Source of the DNA: Halorubrum sp. Atlit-26R
Lineage (GTDB): Archaea > Halobacteriota > Halobacteria > Halobacteriales > Haloferacaceae
Length of the DNA: 64,000 bases
Direction of reading: 5' to 3'
NCBI RefSeq assembly: GCF_003666015.1
Contig: NZ_QPLT01000006.1
Location: 1 to 64,000, forward strand
Part shown: positions 1 to 9,552 of the stretch, in pieces
Position numbering within the stretch: position 1 is the first letter of the stretch
Layout: each line of letters begins with the position of its first letter
Notes under the pieces: model-generated
Database searches by the model: none
The model's input: the letters and a program-made list of their open reading frames with translations, nothing else
Told to the model about the DNA's origin: nothing
Made by a program: the position numbers and the translations under genes

Positions 1-82
1 CCCATCGCGGCGTTCGATCTCGCTCCACAAACGACAAGTCGATCCACGCGATACGTTCGCTGAGGCGCTCGGTTTCGGCCAT
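1..82 (-). CDS. IS6-family transposase, N-terminus only (cut by window edge)
   Basis: The reverse strand reads ATG at position 82 and stays open to the window edge, giving 27 residues that begin MAETERLSER and continue with the segment WIDLSFVERDRTPRW. A WIDL-FVER-RTP start is typical, from memory, of haloarchaeal IS6-type transposases, which carry a DDE catalytic domain further on. The catalytic part lies outside the window, so completeness and activity cannot be judged. The terminal inverted repeat of the insertion sequence should lie in the next 50-100 bases but was not recognised. Confidence 0.6.
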   Translation of the reverse strand, partial: MAETERLSERIAWIDLSFVERDRTPRW

Positions 83-140
83 AGACACTCTGAAGTCGAG
101 CGCCTCATCCTCTAACTTAACGCGACGGGGGATTCGGCAG

Positions 141-492
141 ACGCTTATAAATTCTCAGTCGCTCAGCGTTACGCCGGTGACGGTAGATCGGTCAAGAACA
201 CCGCCAAAGCCCCAGTCGCGAGGCCGCCGTACGCTCGCTGTGCTCCTCGCTCAGTCACTCCGTTCCCTCGCTGCGGTGCTTGCGTCGCCTACGGCGGCCT
301 CGCGACTGCCCCTTTGAGTCCCGCCCCGCACCGCACAGCAACCGCAGCCTCACGCCTCCCCAGCCTCGTCGGGCGCGTCCTGCGGGCTCCCTCCGGTCGC
401 CCTCGCCGCGCCCGACTCCCTCGCGCGTGCGACATCGCGCCCTGCGGGCGCTCGTCGGCACGCGCCGACCGCACCGGCGCTCATTTATAAAC
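141..492 (+). repeat. Structured GC-rich repeat R1 (possible ncRNA gene)
   Basis: This is the first of seven copies of a GC-rich element. A TATA-like TTATAAAT lies at 145-152. The conserved entry AACACCGCCAAAGCCCCAG starts at 197. Stem H1 is a perfect 19-bp inverted repeat, 213-231 against 290-308. Stem H2 is a perfect 10-bp repeat, 368-377 against 407-416. Stem H3 has outer arms GCGCGTGC at 423-430 and GCACGCGC at 458-465. A second TATA-like sequence follows at about 483-491. No credible protein is encoded; open frames here are by-products of the GC content. It fills most of the gap between the transposase edge and nuoA. Confidence 0.85.
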
Positions 493-640
493 GAACTCCG
501 TTCCGCGCGCCCCAAAATCGGTGCGCTTCCGTCGACTCGCCCTCCGATCCGGATCGACGGCTGCCGGTCGCTTCGCCGGTGCTTCGACCGCGAACGGGCG
601 ATATCGGCCCGCACGCACGCGGACGCACAAGACTCAACGC

Positions 641-679
641 TTATGAGGGGGCGGTCCAAACGCCAGCACGTTACGGAGA
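641..679 (+). promoter_or_regulatory. Likely promoter and ribosome-binding site of the nuo operon
   Basis: A TATA-like TTATGAG at 641-647 lies about 38 bases upstream of the nuoA start, and a GGAG at 675-678 sits about 6 bases before the ATG. This suggests a short-leader mRNA with a Shine-Dalgarno sequence. The remaining sequence from 493 to 640 shows nothing else recognisable. Confidence 0.4.
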
Positions 680-684
680 CCTAT

Positions 685-1101
685 ATGAGCGATTGGATAG
701 CGATTGGCGCCTTGGCGGTCGTCGGCCTGCTCATCCCGATAGCGATGATGACAGTGTCGGCGCTGCTCCGTCCGAGCGTGCCTGAGACCGGTAAAAGTAC
801 CACCTACGAGTCCGGCGAGACCCCGACGGGCGGGACGCGGATCCGGTTCAACATCCAGTACTACATGGTCGCGCTGTTGTTCGTCGTGTTCGACATCGAG
901 ACCGTGTTGCTGTTCCCGTGGGCGGTCATCTACCGTCCGGCCGTCCAGGCCGGCGTGCCGATGGCCGACCTGCTGTGGCCGATGTTGGCGTTCGTCGGAA
1001 TCCTCGCGGTCGGACTCGTCTGGGCGTGGCGGTCGGGGGCGATCAGCTGGGCCCGCAGCCCCCGCGCGACCAGCAGAAAGACGACGGAGGACATCAACTA
1101 A
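685..1101 (+). CDS. nuoA: NADH dehydrogenase-like complex I subunit A
   Basis: This 138-residue membrane protein has three hydrophobic helices (about residues 3-25, 60-82 and 92-115). The loop after the first helix carries the family motif YESGETPTG, and the second helix holds the conserved FDIETVLLFPWA segment. NuoA helps join the membrane arm to the peripheral arm of complex I. The ATG at 685 is preferred over the long upstream extension, which runs into repeat R1, because of the GGAG before it and the match to normal NuoA length. Its stop overlaps the nuoB start (TAATG). Confidence 0.95.
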   Translation: MSDWIAIGALAVVGLLIPIAMMTVSALLRPSVPETGKSTTYESGETPTGGTRIRFNIQYYMVALLFVVFDIETVLLFPWAVIYRPAVQAGVPMADLLWPMLAFVGILAVGLVWAWRSGAISWARSPRATSRKTTEDIN

Positions 1102-1799
1102 TGAGCAGCGATCAACCGTTTATCACCGACGATTCGCAAGTCGTAACCGAGACCAGAGACGCCAGGATGACCGGGCAGGGAGACCGGTTCAACTCCCGCC
1201 TGCGTGAGGCGTTCGGCTCCTCGCCGTTCATCCTCACCAAGTTCGACAAGTTCCTGAACTGGTGTCGGGGCTCCTCGATGTTCATGCTGCAGTTCGGTAT
1301 CGCCTGCTGCAGCATCGAGATGATGCACACCTACGCGGTGAAACACGACCTCGACCGCTTCGGGTCGGGCGTCCCCCGCGCGTCGCCGCGGCAGGCCGAC
1401 GTGATGATCGTCCCCGGGACGATCGTCTCGAAGTTCGCCCCGCGGATGAAGCGCGTCTACGACCAGATGCCCGAGCCGAAGTTCGTCGTCGGCATGGGCT
1501 CGTGTACCATCTCCGGCGGCCCGTTCCAGGAGGGGTACAACGTGATCAAGGGCGCCGAGGAGGTCATCCCGATCGACATCCACGTCCCCGGCTGCCCGCC
1601 CCGCCCCGAGGCGCTCGTGTACGGCGTCGTGAAGCTGCAGGAGCGCGTCGCCAACGGCGAGGCCGCGCCCGTCACGGTGAAGCCGTACGAGTTAGAGGAG
1701 TTCTCGGACCTCGAACGCGACGAACTCGTCGACAAGCTGACCGACCAGATAGACGACGACGAGCTCGTCATGCGGTACAACTTCGCTGATTCGCCATGA
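1101..1799 (+). CDS. nuoB: Complex I subunit B (iron-sulfur cluster N2)
   Basis: This 232-residue subunit carries the four cysteines that bind the terminal 4Fe-4S cluster N2: the adjacent pair in [10 protein letters not shown], one in [10 protein letters not shown] and one in [11 protein letters not shown]2 passes electrons to the quinone. The N-terminal 40 residues are polar and variable; the C-terminal tail is acidic, as usual in haloarchaea. It overlaps nuoA and nuoCD by one and four bases, so translation is probably coupled. Confidence 0.97.
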   Translation: MSSDQPFITDDSQVVTETRDARMTGQGDRFNSRLREAFGSSPFILTKFDKFLNWCRGSSMFMLQFGIACCSIEMMHTYAVKHDLDRFGSGVPRASPRQADVMIVPGTIVSKFAPRMKRVYDQMPEPKFVVGMGSCTISGGPFQEGYNVIKGAEEVIPIDIHVPGCPPRPEALVYGVVKLQERVANGEAAPVTVKPYELEEFSDLERDELVDKLTDQIDDDELVMRYNFADSP

Positions 1800-3460
1800 G
1801 CCTCGAACGACCAGACACCGTCGACGACGGCGCCGTCGAGCAGACGCCAGACGAGCTTGAGGCGCTGCTCGGCGACCTCGTCGTCGACCGCGACGACCAC
1901 CTGAACGCGCCCGGCTTCGTCATCCGCCCGGACACCGTTCAGGAGACGCTTCGGACCCTGAAACAGGAGGCCGGCTACGACCACCTCTCGGTCGTCTCCG
2001 CACAGGAGTACGAGAACCGCTACGAGTCGATCTACCACCTGAAGAAGTACGACGACCCGACCCAGGAGGTCAGTATCGTCGTTCCCGCCGACAAGGACGA
2101 CCCCGTCTCCGAGTCGGCCGAGCCCGTCTTCCGCACGGCCGACTGGCACGAGCGCGAGGCGTACGACCTGATCGGGATCGAGTACGACGACCACCCCGAC
2201 CTGCGCCGGATCCTGCTGCCCGAGACCTGGCAGGGCCACCCCCTGTCGATGGACTACGACAAGGACCGGCCGCAGATCGCCACGCTGCCGGAGCACGCGA
2301 ACCCGCTGGAGGACCACCACAAGGACGCCGAGTCCGACACGATGTTCCTCAACATCGGGCCGCACCACCCGGCGACCCACGGGGTCCTCCACCTGAAGAC
2401 GGTCCTCGACGGCGAGCAGGTGGCCGACGTCGAGCCCGACATCGGCTACCTCCACCGCAGCGAGGAGCAGATGGCGCAGTCCGGGACGTACCGGCACCAG
2501 ATCATGCCGTACCCGGACCGCTGGGACTACATCTCGGCGGGGCTGCTCAACGAGTGGGCGTACGCCCGCGCGGCCGAGGACCTCGCGGACATCGAGGTGC
2601 CCGAGTACGCGCAGGTCATCCGCACGATGGGCGCGGAGATGTGCCGGATCGCGGCGCACATGCTCGCGCTCGCCACGTTCGCGCTCGACATCAACGGCGA
2701 CTTCACGGCGACGTTCATGTACGCCATCAACGACCGCGAGCGCGTCCAGAACCTCTTGGAGGACCTGACGGGCCAGCGGCTGATGTTCAACTACTTCCGG
2801 CTCGGCGGGGTCGTCTGGGACCTGCCGGAGCCGCGCGAGGAGTTCTTCTCGAAGACCCGGGACTTCCTCGACCAGCTCCCGGAGTCCGTCGAGGAGTACC
2901 ACAACCTGATCACCTCGAACGAGGTGTTCCAGATGCGGACGATCGACACGGGCATCCTCCCGCCGGAGGTCGCGAAGAACTACGGCGCGACCGGGCCCGT
3001 CGCCCGCGGCTCGGGCGTCGACTACGACCTGCGCCGCGACGACCCGTACGGCTACTACGACGAGCTCGACTGGGACGTCGTCACCGAGGACGGCTGCGAC
3101 AACTTCAGCCGCCTCCTCGTCCGGATGCGGGAAGTCGAGGAGTCCGCGAAGATAATCGAGCAGTGCGTCGACCTGCTCGAGGACTGGCCCGAAGACGAGC
3201 GGAACATCCAGGCGAACGTGCCGCGCACGCTGCGCCCGGACGACGACACGGAGATCTACCGCGCCGTCGAGGGCGCCAAGGGCGAGCTCGGCATCTACAT
3301 CCGCGCCGACGGGACGGACAAGCCGGCCCGGTTCAAGATCCGGTCGCCGTGCTTCTCGAACCTCCAGACGCTGCCGGAGATGGCGAACGGGGAGTACATC
3401 CCCGACGTCATCGCCGCGCTCGGTAGCCTCGACGTCGTTCTCGGGGAGGTGGACCGCTGA
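1796..3460 (+). CDS. nuoCD: Complex I fused subunit C/D
   Basis: This 554-residue protein fuses the 30-kDa subunit (NuoC, roughly residues 30-165, with the segment DWHEREAYDLIGIEYDDHPD) to the 49-kDa subunit (NuoD, from about residue 180). NuoD starts with the quinone-site signature NIGPHHPATHGVLH and continues to the C-terminal segment with APSxRxF-like basic residues replaced by KIRSPCFSNL. NuoD forms the quinone pocket with NuoB. A C-D fusion also occurs in enterobacteria; here it sits in the standard place between nuoB and nuoH. The ATG overlaps the nuoB stop (ATGA). Confidence 0.96.
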   Translation: MSLERPDTVDDGAVEQTPDELEALLGDLVVDRDDHLNAPGFVIRPDTVQETLRTLKQEAGYDHLSVVSAQEYENRYESIYHLKKYDDPTQEVSIVVPADKDDPVSESAEPVFRTADWHEREAYDLIGIEYDDHPDLRRILLPETWQGHPLSMDYDKDRPQIATLPEHANPLEDHHKDAESDTMFLNIGPHHPATHGVLHLKTVLDGEQVADVEPDIGYLHRSEEQMAQSGTYRHQIMPYPDRWDYISAGLLNEWAYARAAEDLADIEVPEYAQVIRTMGAEMCRIAAHMLALATFALDINGDFTATFMYAINDRERVQNLLEDLTGQRLMFNYFRLGGVVWDLPEPREEFFSKTRDFLDQLPESVEEYHNLITSNEVFQMRTIDTGILPPEVAKNYGATGPVARGSGVDYDLRRDDPYGYYDELDWDVVTEDGCDNFSRLLVRMREVEESAKIIEQCVDLLEDWPEDERNIQANVPRTLRPDDDTEIYRAVEGAKGELGIYIRADGTDKPARFKIRSPCFSNLQTLPEMANGEYIPDVIAALGSLDVVLGEVDR

Positions 3461-4533
3461 TGGGCACGGCGCCCGCGCAGCTGTTCCCCGAGTTCATCGT
3501 CGACACGCTCGGGCTCGACAGCGTCATCGGCGAGGTCGCGGCCTCGCTCGTCGCCGCGTTCGTCGTCGGCAACATCATCCTTGCGTTCACGGGCGTCGCG
3601 GGCCCGTGGGCGAAACGGAAGATCACGGCCGCGTTCACCGACCGGATCGCGGTCGACCGGATCGGCCCGTACGGGCTCCTAATCATCCCGGCGGCCGCGG
3701 TCCAGCTCCTCGCGAAGGAGCTCATCATCCCCGAGGGCGTCGACCGCCCCTCGTGGGACATCGCGCCGATCCTCCTGCCGGCGTCGGCGCTCCTGGGCTT
3801 CTCCGTCATCCCGATGGGGCAGCTCGGCCCGATCAACCTCCACCTCGCCGACCCGGAGGTCGGGTTCGCGCTGGTGTTCGCGTTCGCGTCGATCGCCTCG
3901 GTCTCGCTGGTGATGGCCGGCTACGCGTCGAACAACAAGTACTCGCTGCTCGGCGGGCTCCGCGCGGTCGCGCAGAACCTCGCGTACGAGATCCCGCTCA
4001 TCGTCACGGCGATGTCGGTCGTGATCTTCTCGGGGACGCTCCAGATGAGCGGCGTCGTCGGCGCGCAGACGGAGACGCTGGTGACGATCGCAGGGGTCTC
4101 GATCCCGTCGTGGTACGCGTTCGTGAACCCGTTCGCGTTCGTGCTGTTCCTCACCGCGAACATGGCGGAGATCGGGCGGAACCCGTTCGACATCCCGGAG
4201 GCGCCGACGGAGATCGTCGCGGGGTACCAGACGGAGTACTCCTCGGCGTACTTCGTCCTCTTCTACCTCGGGGAGTTCGTCCACATCTTCCTCGGCGGCG
4301 CGATCCTCGCCGTGACGTTCCTCGGCGGGGCGTCCGGTCCGGGCCCGGAGAGCATCGGCTTCATCTGGTTCGTGGTGAAGATCTGGGGCTTCTTCCTGTT
4401 CACGCAGTGGGCCCGCGCGGCGCTGCCGCGCGTCCGCATCGACCAGCTGATCGAGATCGGCTGGAAGGGAATGCTGGTGCTGTCGTTCGCGAACCTGGTG
4501 CTCACGGCCGTAATCGTGGGGGTGATCGCCTGA
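3460..4533 (+). CDS. nuoH: Complex I subunit H
   Basis: This 357-residue protein has about eight hydrophobic helices and anchors the peripheral arm to the membrane, forming the quinone entry channel. Conserved features include the loop ASNNKYSLLGGLRAVAQNLAYEIP and, later, EIGRNPFDIPEAPTEIVAGY, whose glutamates are part of the proposed proton or conformational relay. Its ATG overlaps the nuoCD stop (TGATG). Confidence 0.96.
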   Translation: MGTAPAQLFPEFIVDTLGLDSVIGEVAASLVAAFVVGNIILAFTGVAGPWAKRKITAAFTDRIAVDRIGPYGLLIIPAAAVQLLAKELIIPEGVDRPSWDIAPILLPASALLGFSVIPMGQLGPINLHLADPEVGFALVFAFASIASVSLVMAGYASNNKYSLLGGLRAVAQNLAYEIPLIVTAMSVVIFSGTLQMSGVVGAQTETLVTIAGVSIPSWYAFVNPFAFVLFLTANMAEIGRNPFDIPEAPTEIVAGYQTEYSSAYFVLFYLGEFVHIFLGGAILAVTFLGGASGPGPESIGFIWFVVKIWGFFLFTQWARAALPRVRIDQLIEIGWKGMLVLSFANLVLTAVIVGVIA

Positions 4534-4534
4534 T

Positions 4535-4996
4535 ATGATCGGACTCATGAAATCGATGGCGACGACGATGAAACACGCGCTGGACGGGACGACGTTCACG
4601 GTGGAATACCCGGAGGACGCGCCCGAGGTGAGCCCGCGGTTCCGCGGGGTCCACAAGTTCAGCCAGGAGCGGTGCATCTGGTGCCGCCAGTGCGAGAACG
4701 TCTGTCCGAACGACACGATCCAGATCGTTCAGGACGACCAGCGCAACGGCGAGCAGTACAACCTCCACATCGGGCAGTGTATCTACTGCCGGCTCTGCGA
4801 GGAGGTCTGCCCCGTCGACGCCATCCTGCTGACGCAGAACTTCGAGTTCACCGCCGACACGAAGGACGACTTCGTGTTCAACAAAGAACAGCTCAAGAAC
4901 GTCCCGTGGTACAAGGGAATCGACCCGCTGGAGTCCCGCAACCCCGATCGCGGCGCGTGGATCGGGGAGGGCGACGGCGAGGTCGACTACCAGTAG
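4535..4996 (+). CDS. nuoI: Complex I subunit I (2 x 4Fe-4S ferredoxin-like)
   Basis: This 153-residue subunit has two CxxCxxCxxxCP motifs: CIWCRQCENVCPND (near residue 48) and CIYCRLCEEVCPVD (near residue 85). These bind clusters N6a and N6b, which hand electrons to NuoB. Because nuoE, nuoF and nuoG are absent here, NuoI is probably where electrons enter from an unknown donor such as ferredoxin. It lies one base after the nuoH stop. A 49-bp spacer separates it from nuoJ1. Confidence 0.95.
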   Translation: MIGLMKSMATTMKHALDGTTFTVEYPEDAPEVSPRFRGVHKFSQERCIWCRQCENVCPNDTIQIVQDDQRNGEQYNLHIGQCIYCRLCEEVCPVDAILLTQNFEFTADTKDDFVFNKEQLKNVPWYKGIDPLESRNPDRGAWIGEGDGEVDYQ

Positions 4997-5045
4997 CGGG
5001 CACGTCTCGAAATCTTCAAAGGGGTTCTCATAGGAGACAAACACA

Positions 5046-5312
5046 ATGGTTTATGCTACCATCGCGTTCGGGCTGTTCGCCGCGGTCACGCTGGCGTTCG
5101 CCCTCGGGGTCGTCCTGGCGCGCGACGTGTTCCACGCCGCGCTGCTTCTGGGCGGAGCCCTCACGAGCGTCGCGGTGCACTACGTGATGCTGCGGGCGGA
5201 GTTCATCGCCGCCATGCAGATCCTCGTCTACGTGGGCGGGGTCCTCATCTTGGTCACGTTCGCCGTGATGCTCACGCGATCGGACACTGAAACGGAGGTG
5301 AGTAGCGCGTGA
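5046..5312 (+). CDS. nuoJ1: Complex I subunit J, N-terminal half
   Basis: This 88-residue membrane protein has three predicted helices. It matches only the first half of bacterial NuoJ, including the helix-3 region YVGGVLILVTFAVML. The second half is encoded separately by the next gene, so NuoJ is split. The ATG follows a 49-bp gap after nuoI, the largest spacing inside the operon. Its stop overlaps the GTG of nuoJ2 (GTGA). Confidence 0.9.
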   Translation: MVYATIAFGLFAAVTLAFALGVVLARDVFHAALLLGGALTSVAVHYVMLRAEFIAAMQILVYVGGVLILVTFAVMLTRSDTETEVSSA

Positions 5313-5656
5313 GCAACGACGAGAGCCGCGGCTCCCGGATCGCACCCGCGATCGCCGTGGGCGGGCTGTTCGCGGTGTTGGTCGCCGCGGTCAACGGGGC
5401 GACGTTCGGCTTCGGGGAGGTCGGCTTCCCGGCGGACGCTTCGGTCGTCCACAACATCGGGTACGCCCTCTTCAACCTCGCCGAGTACGAGCTCGGCGCG
5501 GTGCCGTCCGAGGGGTTCCTCGCGGCCTTCCTGATCGCCGCGGTCGCGCTCGACGTCGCGGTCGACGGCGCCGTCTACCTGGCGAAGCGCGAGGAGGACG
5601 ACACGGTCGTCTCCGCGCTCGGGCAGGCGTTCACCGACGGGGGTGACCGCCGGTGA
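5309..5656 (+). CDS. nuoJ2: Complex I subunit J, C-terminal half
   Basis: This 115-residue protein starts at a GTG that overlaps the nuoJ1 stop by four bases. It contains two or three hydrophobic helices (about residues 12-35 and 68-92) and an acidic tail. Its position between nuoJ1 and nuoK identifies it as the second half of NuoJ. The sequence alone is weakly conserved, so the call rests mainly on context. Confidence 0.85.
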   Translation: MSNDESRGSRIAPAIAVGGLFAVLVAAVNGATFGFGEVGFPADASVVHNIGYALFNLAEYELGAVPSEGFLAAFLIAAVALDVAVDGAVYLAKREEDDTVVSALGQAFTDGGDRR

Positions 5657-5973
5657 CCGCCGTCGCCGCCTCGATCCCGCCGTCGTGGTACCTGCTGCTG
5701 GCGTCGGCCGTGTTCTGTATCGGACTGTTCGGCGTCTTGACGCGGCGGAGCGCGCTCTACTTCCTCATGAGCGTCGAGCTCATGATGAACGCGGCAAACA
5801 TCAACTTCGTCGCGTTCGCGCTGTACTACGGCGACCTCACGGGGCAGGTGTTCGCGCTGTTCGTCATCGCGCTCGCAGCCGCGGAGGTCGCCATCGGCAT
5901 CGGCATCATACTCGTGTTATACCGCAACTTCGGCACGACAGACGTGACTGTTCCCGCGGAGATGAGGTGGTAA
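5653..5973 (+). CDS. nuoK: Complex I subunit K
   Basis: This 106-residue protein has three helices and the conserved SVELMMNAANINFVAF segment, with the helix-2 glutamate thought to take part in proton movement, and a second glutamate in AAAEVAIGIGI. It starts at GTG, overlapping the nuoJ2 stop by four bases. It is the smallest antiporter-like subunit (MrpC-like). Confidence 0.95.
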   Translation: MTAVAASIPPSWYLLLASAVFCIGLFGVLTRRSALYFLMSVELMMNAANINFVAFALYYGDLTGQVFALFVIALAAAEVAIGIGIILVLYRNFGTTDVTVPAEMRW

Positions 5974-5974
5974 G

Positions 5975-8023
5975 ATGGTGAACGCATTCGCATACGTTCC
6001 GGCGATCGTGCTCCTCCCGTTCTTCTCGTTCCTGGTCGCGCTCGGCGCGGGCAGGTACCTCCCGAAGGGCGGCGCCTTCGGCGGCATCGCGGCCACGGCC
6101 GGCTCGTTCCTGCTGTCGGTCTGGGTCGCGGCGACCGTCGCGGGCGGGCGGGCGTACGACGAGACGCTGTACTACTGGGCGAGCGAGGGCGGCGCGGGGA
6201 TCGGGCCGACCGACATCGAGCTCACGTTCGGCGTCCTGATCGACCCGCTGTCGGCGCTCATGCTCGTCATCGTGACGCTCGTGGCGCTGCTCGTCCACGT
6301 GTTCTCGCTCGGCTACATGAACGACGAGGGCGAGACGGGCCTGCCGCGCTACTACGCCGGGCTCGGCCTGTTCACGGCGTCGATGCTCGGCTTCGTCGTC
6401 GCCGACAACCTGCTGATGGCGTTCATGTTCTTCGAGCTGGTCGGGCTCTGCTCGTACCTGCTCATCGGCTTCCACTTCAGGGAGCCCGGTCCGCCGTCGG
6501 CCGCGAAGAAGGCGTTCCTCGTCACCCGCTTCGGTGACTACTTCTTCCTCGTCGGCGTCGTCGCGGTGTTCGCCACCTTCGGCACGGCGCAGTTCGCCGG
6601 TCCCGAGTCGTTCCCGGCGCTCGCCGACGCGGCGCTCAACGGCTCCGGGTCGGTGGCGTGGACGCCCGGCGGCCTCGACCTCGGCACGTGGCTGACGGTC
6701 GTCGGCCTGCTCGTCCTCGGCGGCGTCGTCGGGAAGTCGGCGCAGTTCCCGCTACACACCTGGCTCCCCGACGCGATGGAGGGCCCGACGCCCGTCTCCG
6801 CGCTCATCCACGCCGCGACGATGGTCGCGGCCGGCGTCTACCTCGTCGCGCGGATGTACGGCTTCTACGTGCTGACGCCGACGACGATGGCGGTCATCGC
6901 CTTCGTCGGCGGCTTCACGGCCCTGTTCGCGGCGACGATGGGGGTCGTGAAAGACGAGCTGAAGCAGGTGCTCGCGTACTCCACCATCTCGCAGTACGGC
7001 TACATGATGCTCGCGCTCGGCGCGGGCGGGTACGTGGCCGCCGTCTTCCACCTCACCACCCACGCGTTCTTCAAGGCGCTGCTGTTCCTCGGCGCCGGGT
7101 CGGTCATCATCGCGATGCACCACAACGAGGACATGTGGGACATGGGCGGGCTGAAATCGAAGATGCCGGTGACGTACTACACCTTCCTCGCCGGCTCGCT
7201 GGCGCTCGCGGGGATCTTCCCGTTCGCCGGCTTCTGGTCGAAAGACGAGATCCTCTACGAGGCGCTCGTCCACGGCCTCAACGACCCGCTGCTGCTCGGC
7301 GGCTACCTGATGGGACTGCTCGCGGTGCCGGTCACAGCGTTCTACACCTTCCGGATGGTGTTCCTGACCTTCCACGGCGAGCCCCGCAGCGACACCGCCC
7401 GCGACCCCGAGTCCGTCCGCTGGAACGTGAAGGGCCCGCTGACGGTCCTCGGCTCGCTCGCGGTCGTCACCGGCCTCATCAACATGGTTCCGGTCCAGAA
7501 GGTGCTCGGACTGGAGGGGATCGACCTGCTCCACCGCTGGCTCGACAACGAGTGGGGCGGAATTGAAGGACTCTCCTCGCACCACTACGCCGACATCGGC
7601 CCGTACAGCAGCGCGTACCTCGTCGGCGGTGAGGTCGGAACCGTCCTCGTCGGCGCGGCCGTCTCGCTCGGCCTCGCGCTGCTCGGACTCGGACTCGCCT
7701 GGCGGCTCTACAACGTGCCGTCGCCGACGGAACACACCGCCAAGCTCGGCGGGATCAAAGACGTGCTGTACAACAACTACTACCTCGACGAACTGCAGGT
7801 CTGGCTCGCGTATCGGACGGAAGACGTCGCTGGCGGCGCGAACACCTTCGACCAGGGGATCATCGACGGCGTCGTGAACGGCGTCTCGTCGGTGAGCCTG
7901 ACCGGCGGCGGCCGGATCCGGAAGCTCCAGTCGGGGGTCGTCTCGCAGTACGCCGCGCTGCTCACCTTCGGACTCGTCGCGCTGCTGCTCGTGCTCGGCG
8001 CGACCGGGGGGTGGTTCCTGTGA
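5975..8023 (+). CDS. nuoL: Complex I subunit L (proton pump)
   Basis: This 682-residue, multi-helix antiporter-like subunit carries MFFELVGLCSYLLIGF (the transport glutamate), KSAQFPLHTWLPDAMEGPTPVSALIHAATMV and the C-terminal lateral helix region. It is the most distal proton pump of the membrane arm. About 15 helices are predicted. It begins one base after the nuoK stop. Confidence 0.97.
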   Translation: MVNAFAYVPAIVLLPFFSFLVALGAGRYLPKGGAFGGIAATAGSFLLSVWVAATVAGGRAYDETLYYWASEGGAGIGPTDIELTFGVLIDPLSALMLVIVTLVALLVHVFSLGYMNDEGETGLPRYYAGLGLFTASMLGFVVADNLLMAFMFFELVGLCSYLLIGFHFREPGPPSAAKKAFLVTRFGDYFFLVGVVAVFATFGTAQFAGPESFPALADAALNGSGSVAWTPGGLDLGTWLTVVGLLVLGGVVGKSAQFPLHTWLPDAMEGPTPVSALIHAATMVAAGVYLVARMYGFYVLTPTTMAVIAFVGGFTALFAATMGVVKDELKQVLAYSTISQYGYMMLALGAGGYVAAVFHLTTHAFFKALLFLGAGSVIIAMHHNEDMWDMGGLKSKMPVTYYTFLAGSLALAGIFPFAGFWSKDEILYEALVHGLNDPLLLGGYLMGLLAVPVTAFYTFRMVFLTFHGEPRSDTARDPESVRWNVKGPLTVLGSLAVVTGLINMVPVQKVLGLEGIDLLHRWLDNEWGGIEGLSSHHYADIGPYSSAYLVGGEVGTVLVGAAVSLGLALLGLGLAWRLYNVPSPTEHTAKLGGIKDVLYNNYYLDELQVWLAYRTEDVAGGANTFDQGIIDGVVNGVSSVSLTGGGRIRKLQSGVVSQYAALLTFGLVALLLVLGATGGWFL

Positions 8024-9552
8024 TACTCGAAGCGCTCATGGCGGCCGCGTTCGTCGGCGCGCTGACGGTGTTCCTCGCGCCCGACGAGTGGGCCGGCCGG
8101 CTGGCGTTCGCGATCAGCCTGATCCCGTTCGTCGGCAGCCTCTACCTGTGGTCCGGCTTCGAGGCCGGCGGCAACGCGCTGCTCGGCGGCGAGATCGCGT
8201 ACGCGACGCAGATAGAGTGGCTCGAAGTGGGCGGTCGCAGCGTCTCGTGGTTCGTCGGGCTCGACGGGATCAGCCTCCCGCTGTTCGTGCTCACGACGTT
8301 CCTCGTGCCGCTGGCGATCCTCAGCGCGTGGACGCCCGTCGACGCGCGACAGAGCCAGTTCTACGGCCTCATGCTGTTCATGGAGGCGAACCTGCTCGGC
8401 GTGTTCGCCGCGCTCGACTTCTTCCTCTGGTTCGTCTTCTGGGAGGCCGTGCTGGTCCCGATGTACTTCCTCATCGGGATCTGGGGCGGCCCGCGCCGCA
8501 AGTACGCCGCGATCAAGTTCTTCGTCTACACGAACGCGGCGTCGCTGTTGATGTTCATCGGCTTCATGAGCCTCGTGTTCGCGCTCGGCGACTCGGTGTC
8601 GTCGTTCGCGCTGCCCGAGATCGCGCAGGCGATCGCCGCGGGTGACTTGGGGACGTGGTTCGGCATCCCGCCGGACCGGGTCGCGATGGTCGCGTTCCTC
8701 GCGATGTTCCTCGGATTCGCGGTGAAGGTCCCGATCGTGCCGTTCCACACGTGGCTCCCGGACGCCCACGTTCAGGCGCCGACGCCCGCGTCGGTGCTCC
8801 TGGCCGGCGTCCTCCTGAAGATGGGGACGTACGCGCTGCTCCGGTTCAACTTCACGATGCTCCCGGAGCAGGCATCGATGCTCGCGATACCGATCGCGGC
8901 GATCGCCGTCATCAGCGTCATCTACGGCGCGATGTTGGCGTTGGCACAGAAGGACCTCAAGCGGATCGTCGCCTACTCCTCCGTCTCGTCGATGGGCTAC
9001 GTCATCCTCGGGCTGGTCGTCTTCACCGAGTACGGTATCGGCGGCGCGACGTTCCAGATGGTCGCGCACGGCCTCATCTCGGGGCTGATGTTCATGGCGG
9101 TCGGCGTCATCTACAACGCGACCCACACCCGGATGGTCGGCGACATGGCCGGCATGGCCGACCGGATGCCGGTCACCGTCGGCATCCTCGTCGCCGGCGC
9201 CTTCGGCTACATGGGACTGCCGCTGATGGCCGGCTTCGCGGGCGAGTTCTTCATCTTCGTCGGCTCGCTGTCCGCGCCGGCGCTCCCGTATGCGCCGGTG
9301 TTCACGGCGCTGGCGATGTTCGGCATCGTCATCGTCGCCGGCTACCTGCTGTCGGCGATGCAGAGCACGCTGTTCGGCCCGTTCGAACTCGAGACCGATT
9401 ACGAGGTCGGCCCCGCGGCGTTCCACGACGTCGCCCCGCTCGCGGTGCTGCTGGTGGCGATCATCGTGCTGGGCGTCGCGCCCGACATCTTCTTCGAGAT
9501 GATCCGTGACGCTGCCGTTCCCGTGGTCGAGGGGGTGACGATCGATGGTTAA
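8020..9552 (+). CDS. nuoM: Complex I subunit M (proton pump)
   Basis: This 510-residue antiporter-like subunit has the key segments FWEAVLVPMYFLIGIWGG and FAVKVPIVPFHTWLPDAHVQAPTPASVLLAGVLLK. The GTG at 8020 is chosen because it overlaps the nuoL stop by four bases, like several other junctions in this operon; a GTG at 8011 would add three residues. Its stop overlaps nuoN by eight bases. Confidence 0.95.
   Translation: MILEALMAAAFVGALTVFLAPDEWAGRLAFAISLIPFVGSLYLWSGFEAGGNALLGGEIAYATQIEWLEVGGRSVSWFVGLDGISLPLFVLTTFLVPLAILSAWTPVDARQSQFYGLMLFMEANLLGVFAALDFFLWFVFWEAVLVPMYFLIGIWGGPRRKYAAIKFFVYTNAASLLMFIGFMSLVFALGDSVSSFALPEIAQAIAAGDLGTWFGIPPDRVAMVAFLAMFLGFAVKVPIVPFHTWLPDAHVQAPTPASVLLAGVLLKMGTYALLRFNFTMLPEQASMLAIPIAAIAVISVIYGAMLALAQKDLKRIVAYSSVSSMGYVILGLVVFTEYGIGGATFQMVAHGLISGLMFMAVGVIYNATHTRMVGDMAGMADRMPVTVGILVAGAFGYMGLPLMAGFAGEFFIFVGSLSAPALPYAPVFTALAMFGIVIVAGYLLSAMQSTLFGPFELETDYEVGPAAFHDVAPLAVLLVAIIVLGVAPDIFFEMIRDAAVPVVEGVTIDG

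Noticed and set aside
280-684. Frame upstream of and fused to nuoA
   Set aside because: It runs through repeat R1, has no conservation pattern, and gives peptides such as CPFESRPA that recur in every R copy. It is a by-product of the repeat.
1457-2902. Reverse-strand frame of 481 codons inside nuoB and nuoCD
   Set aside because: It is a shadow of clearly conserved complex I genes, with valine/arginine-rich low-complexity translation.
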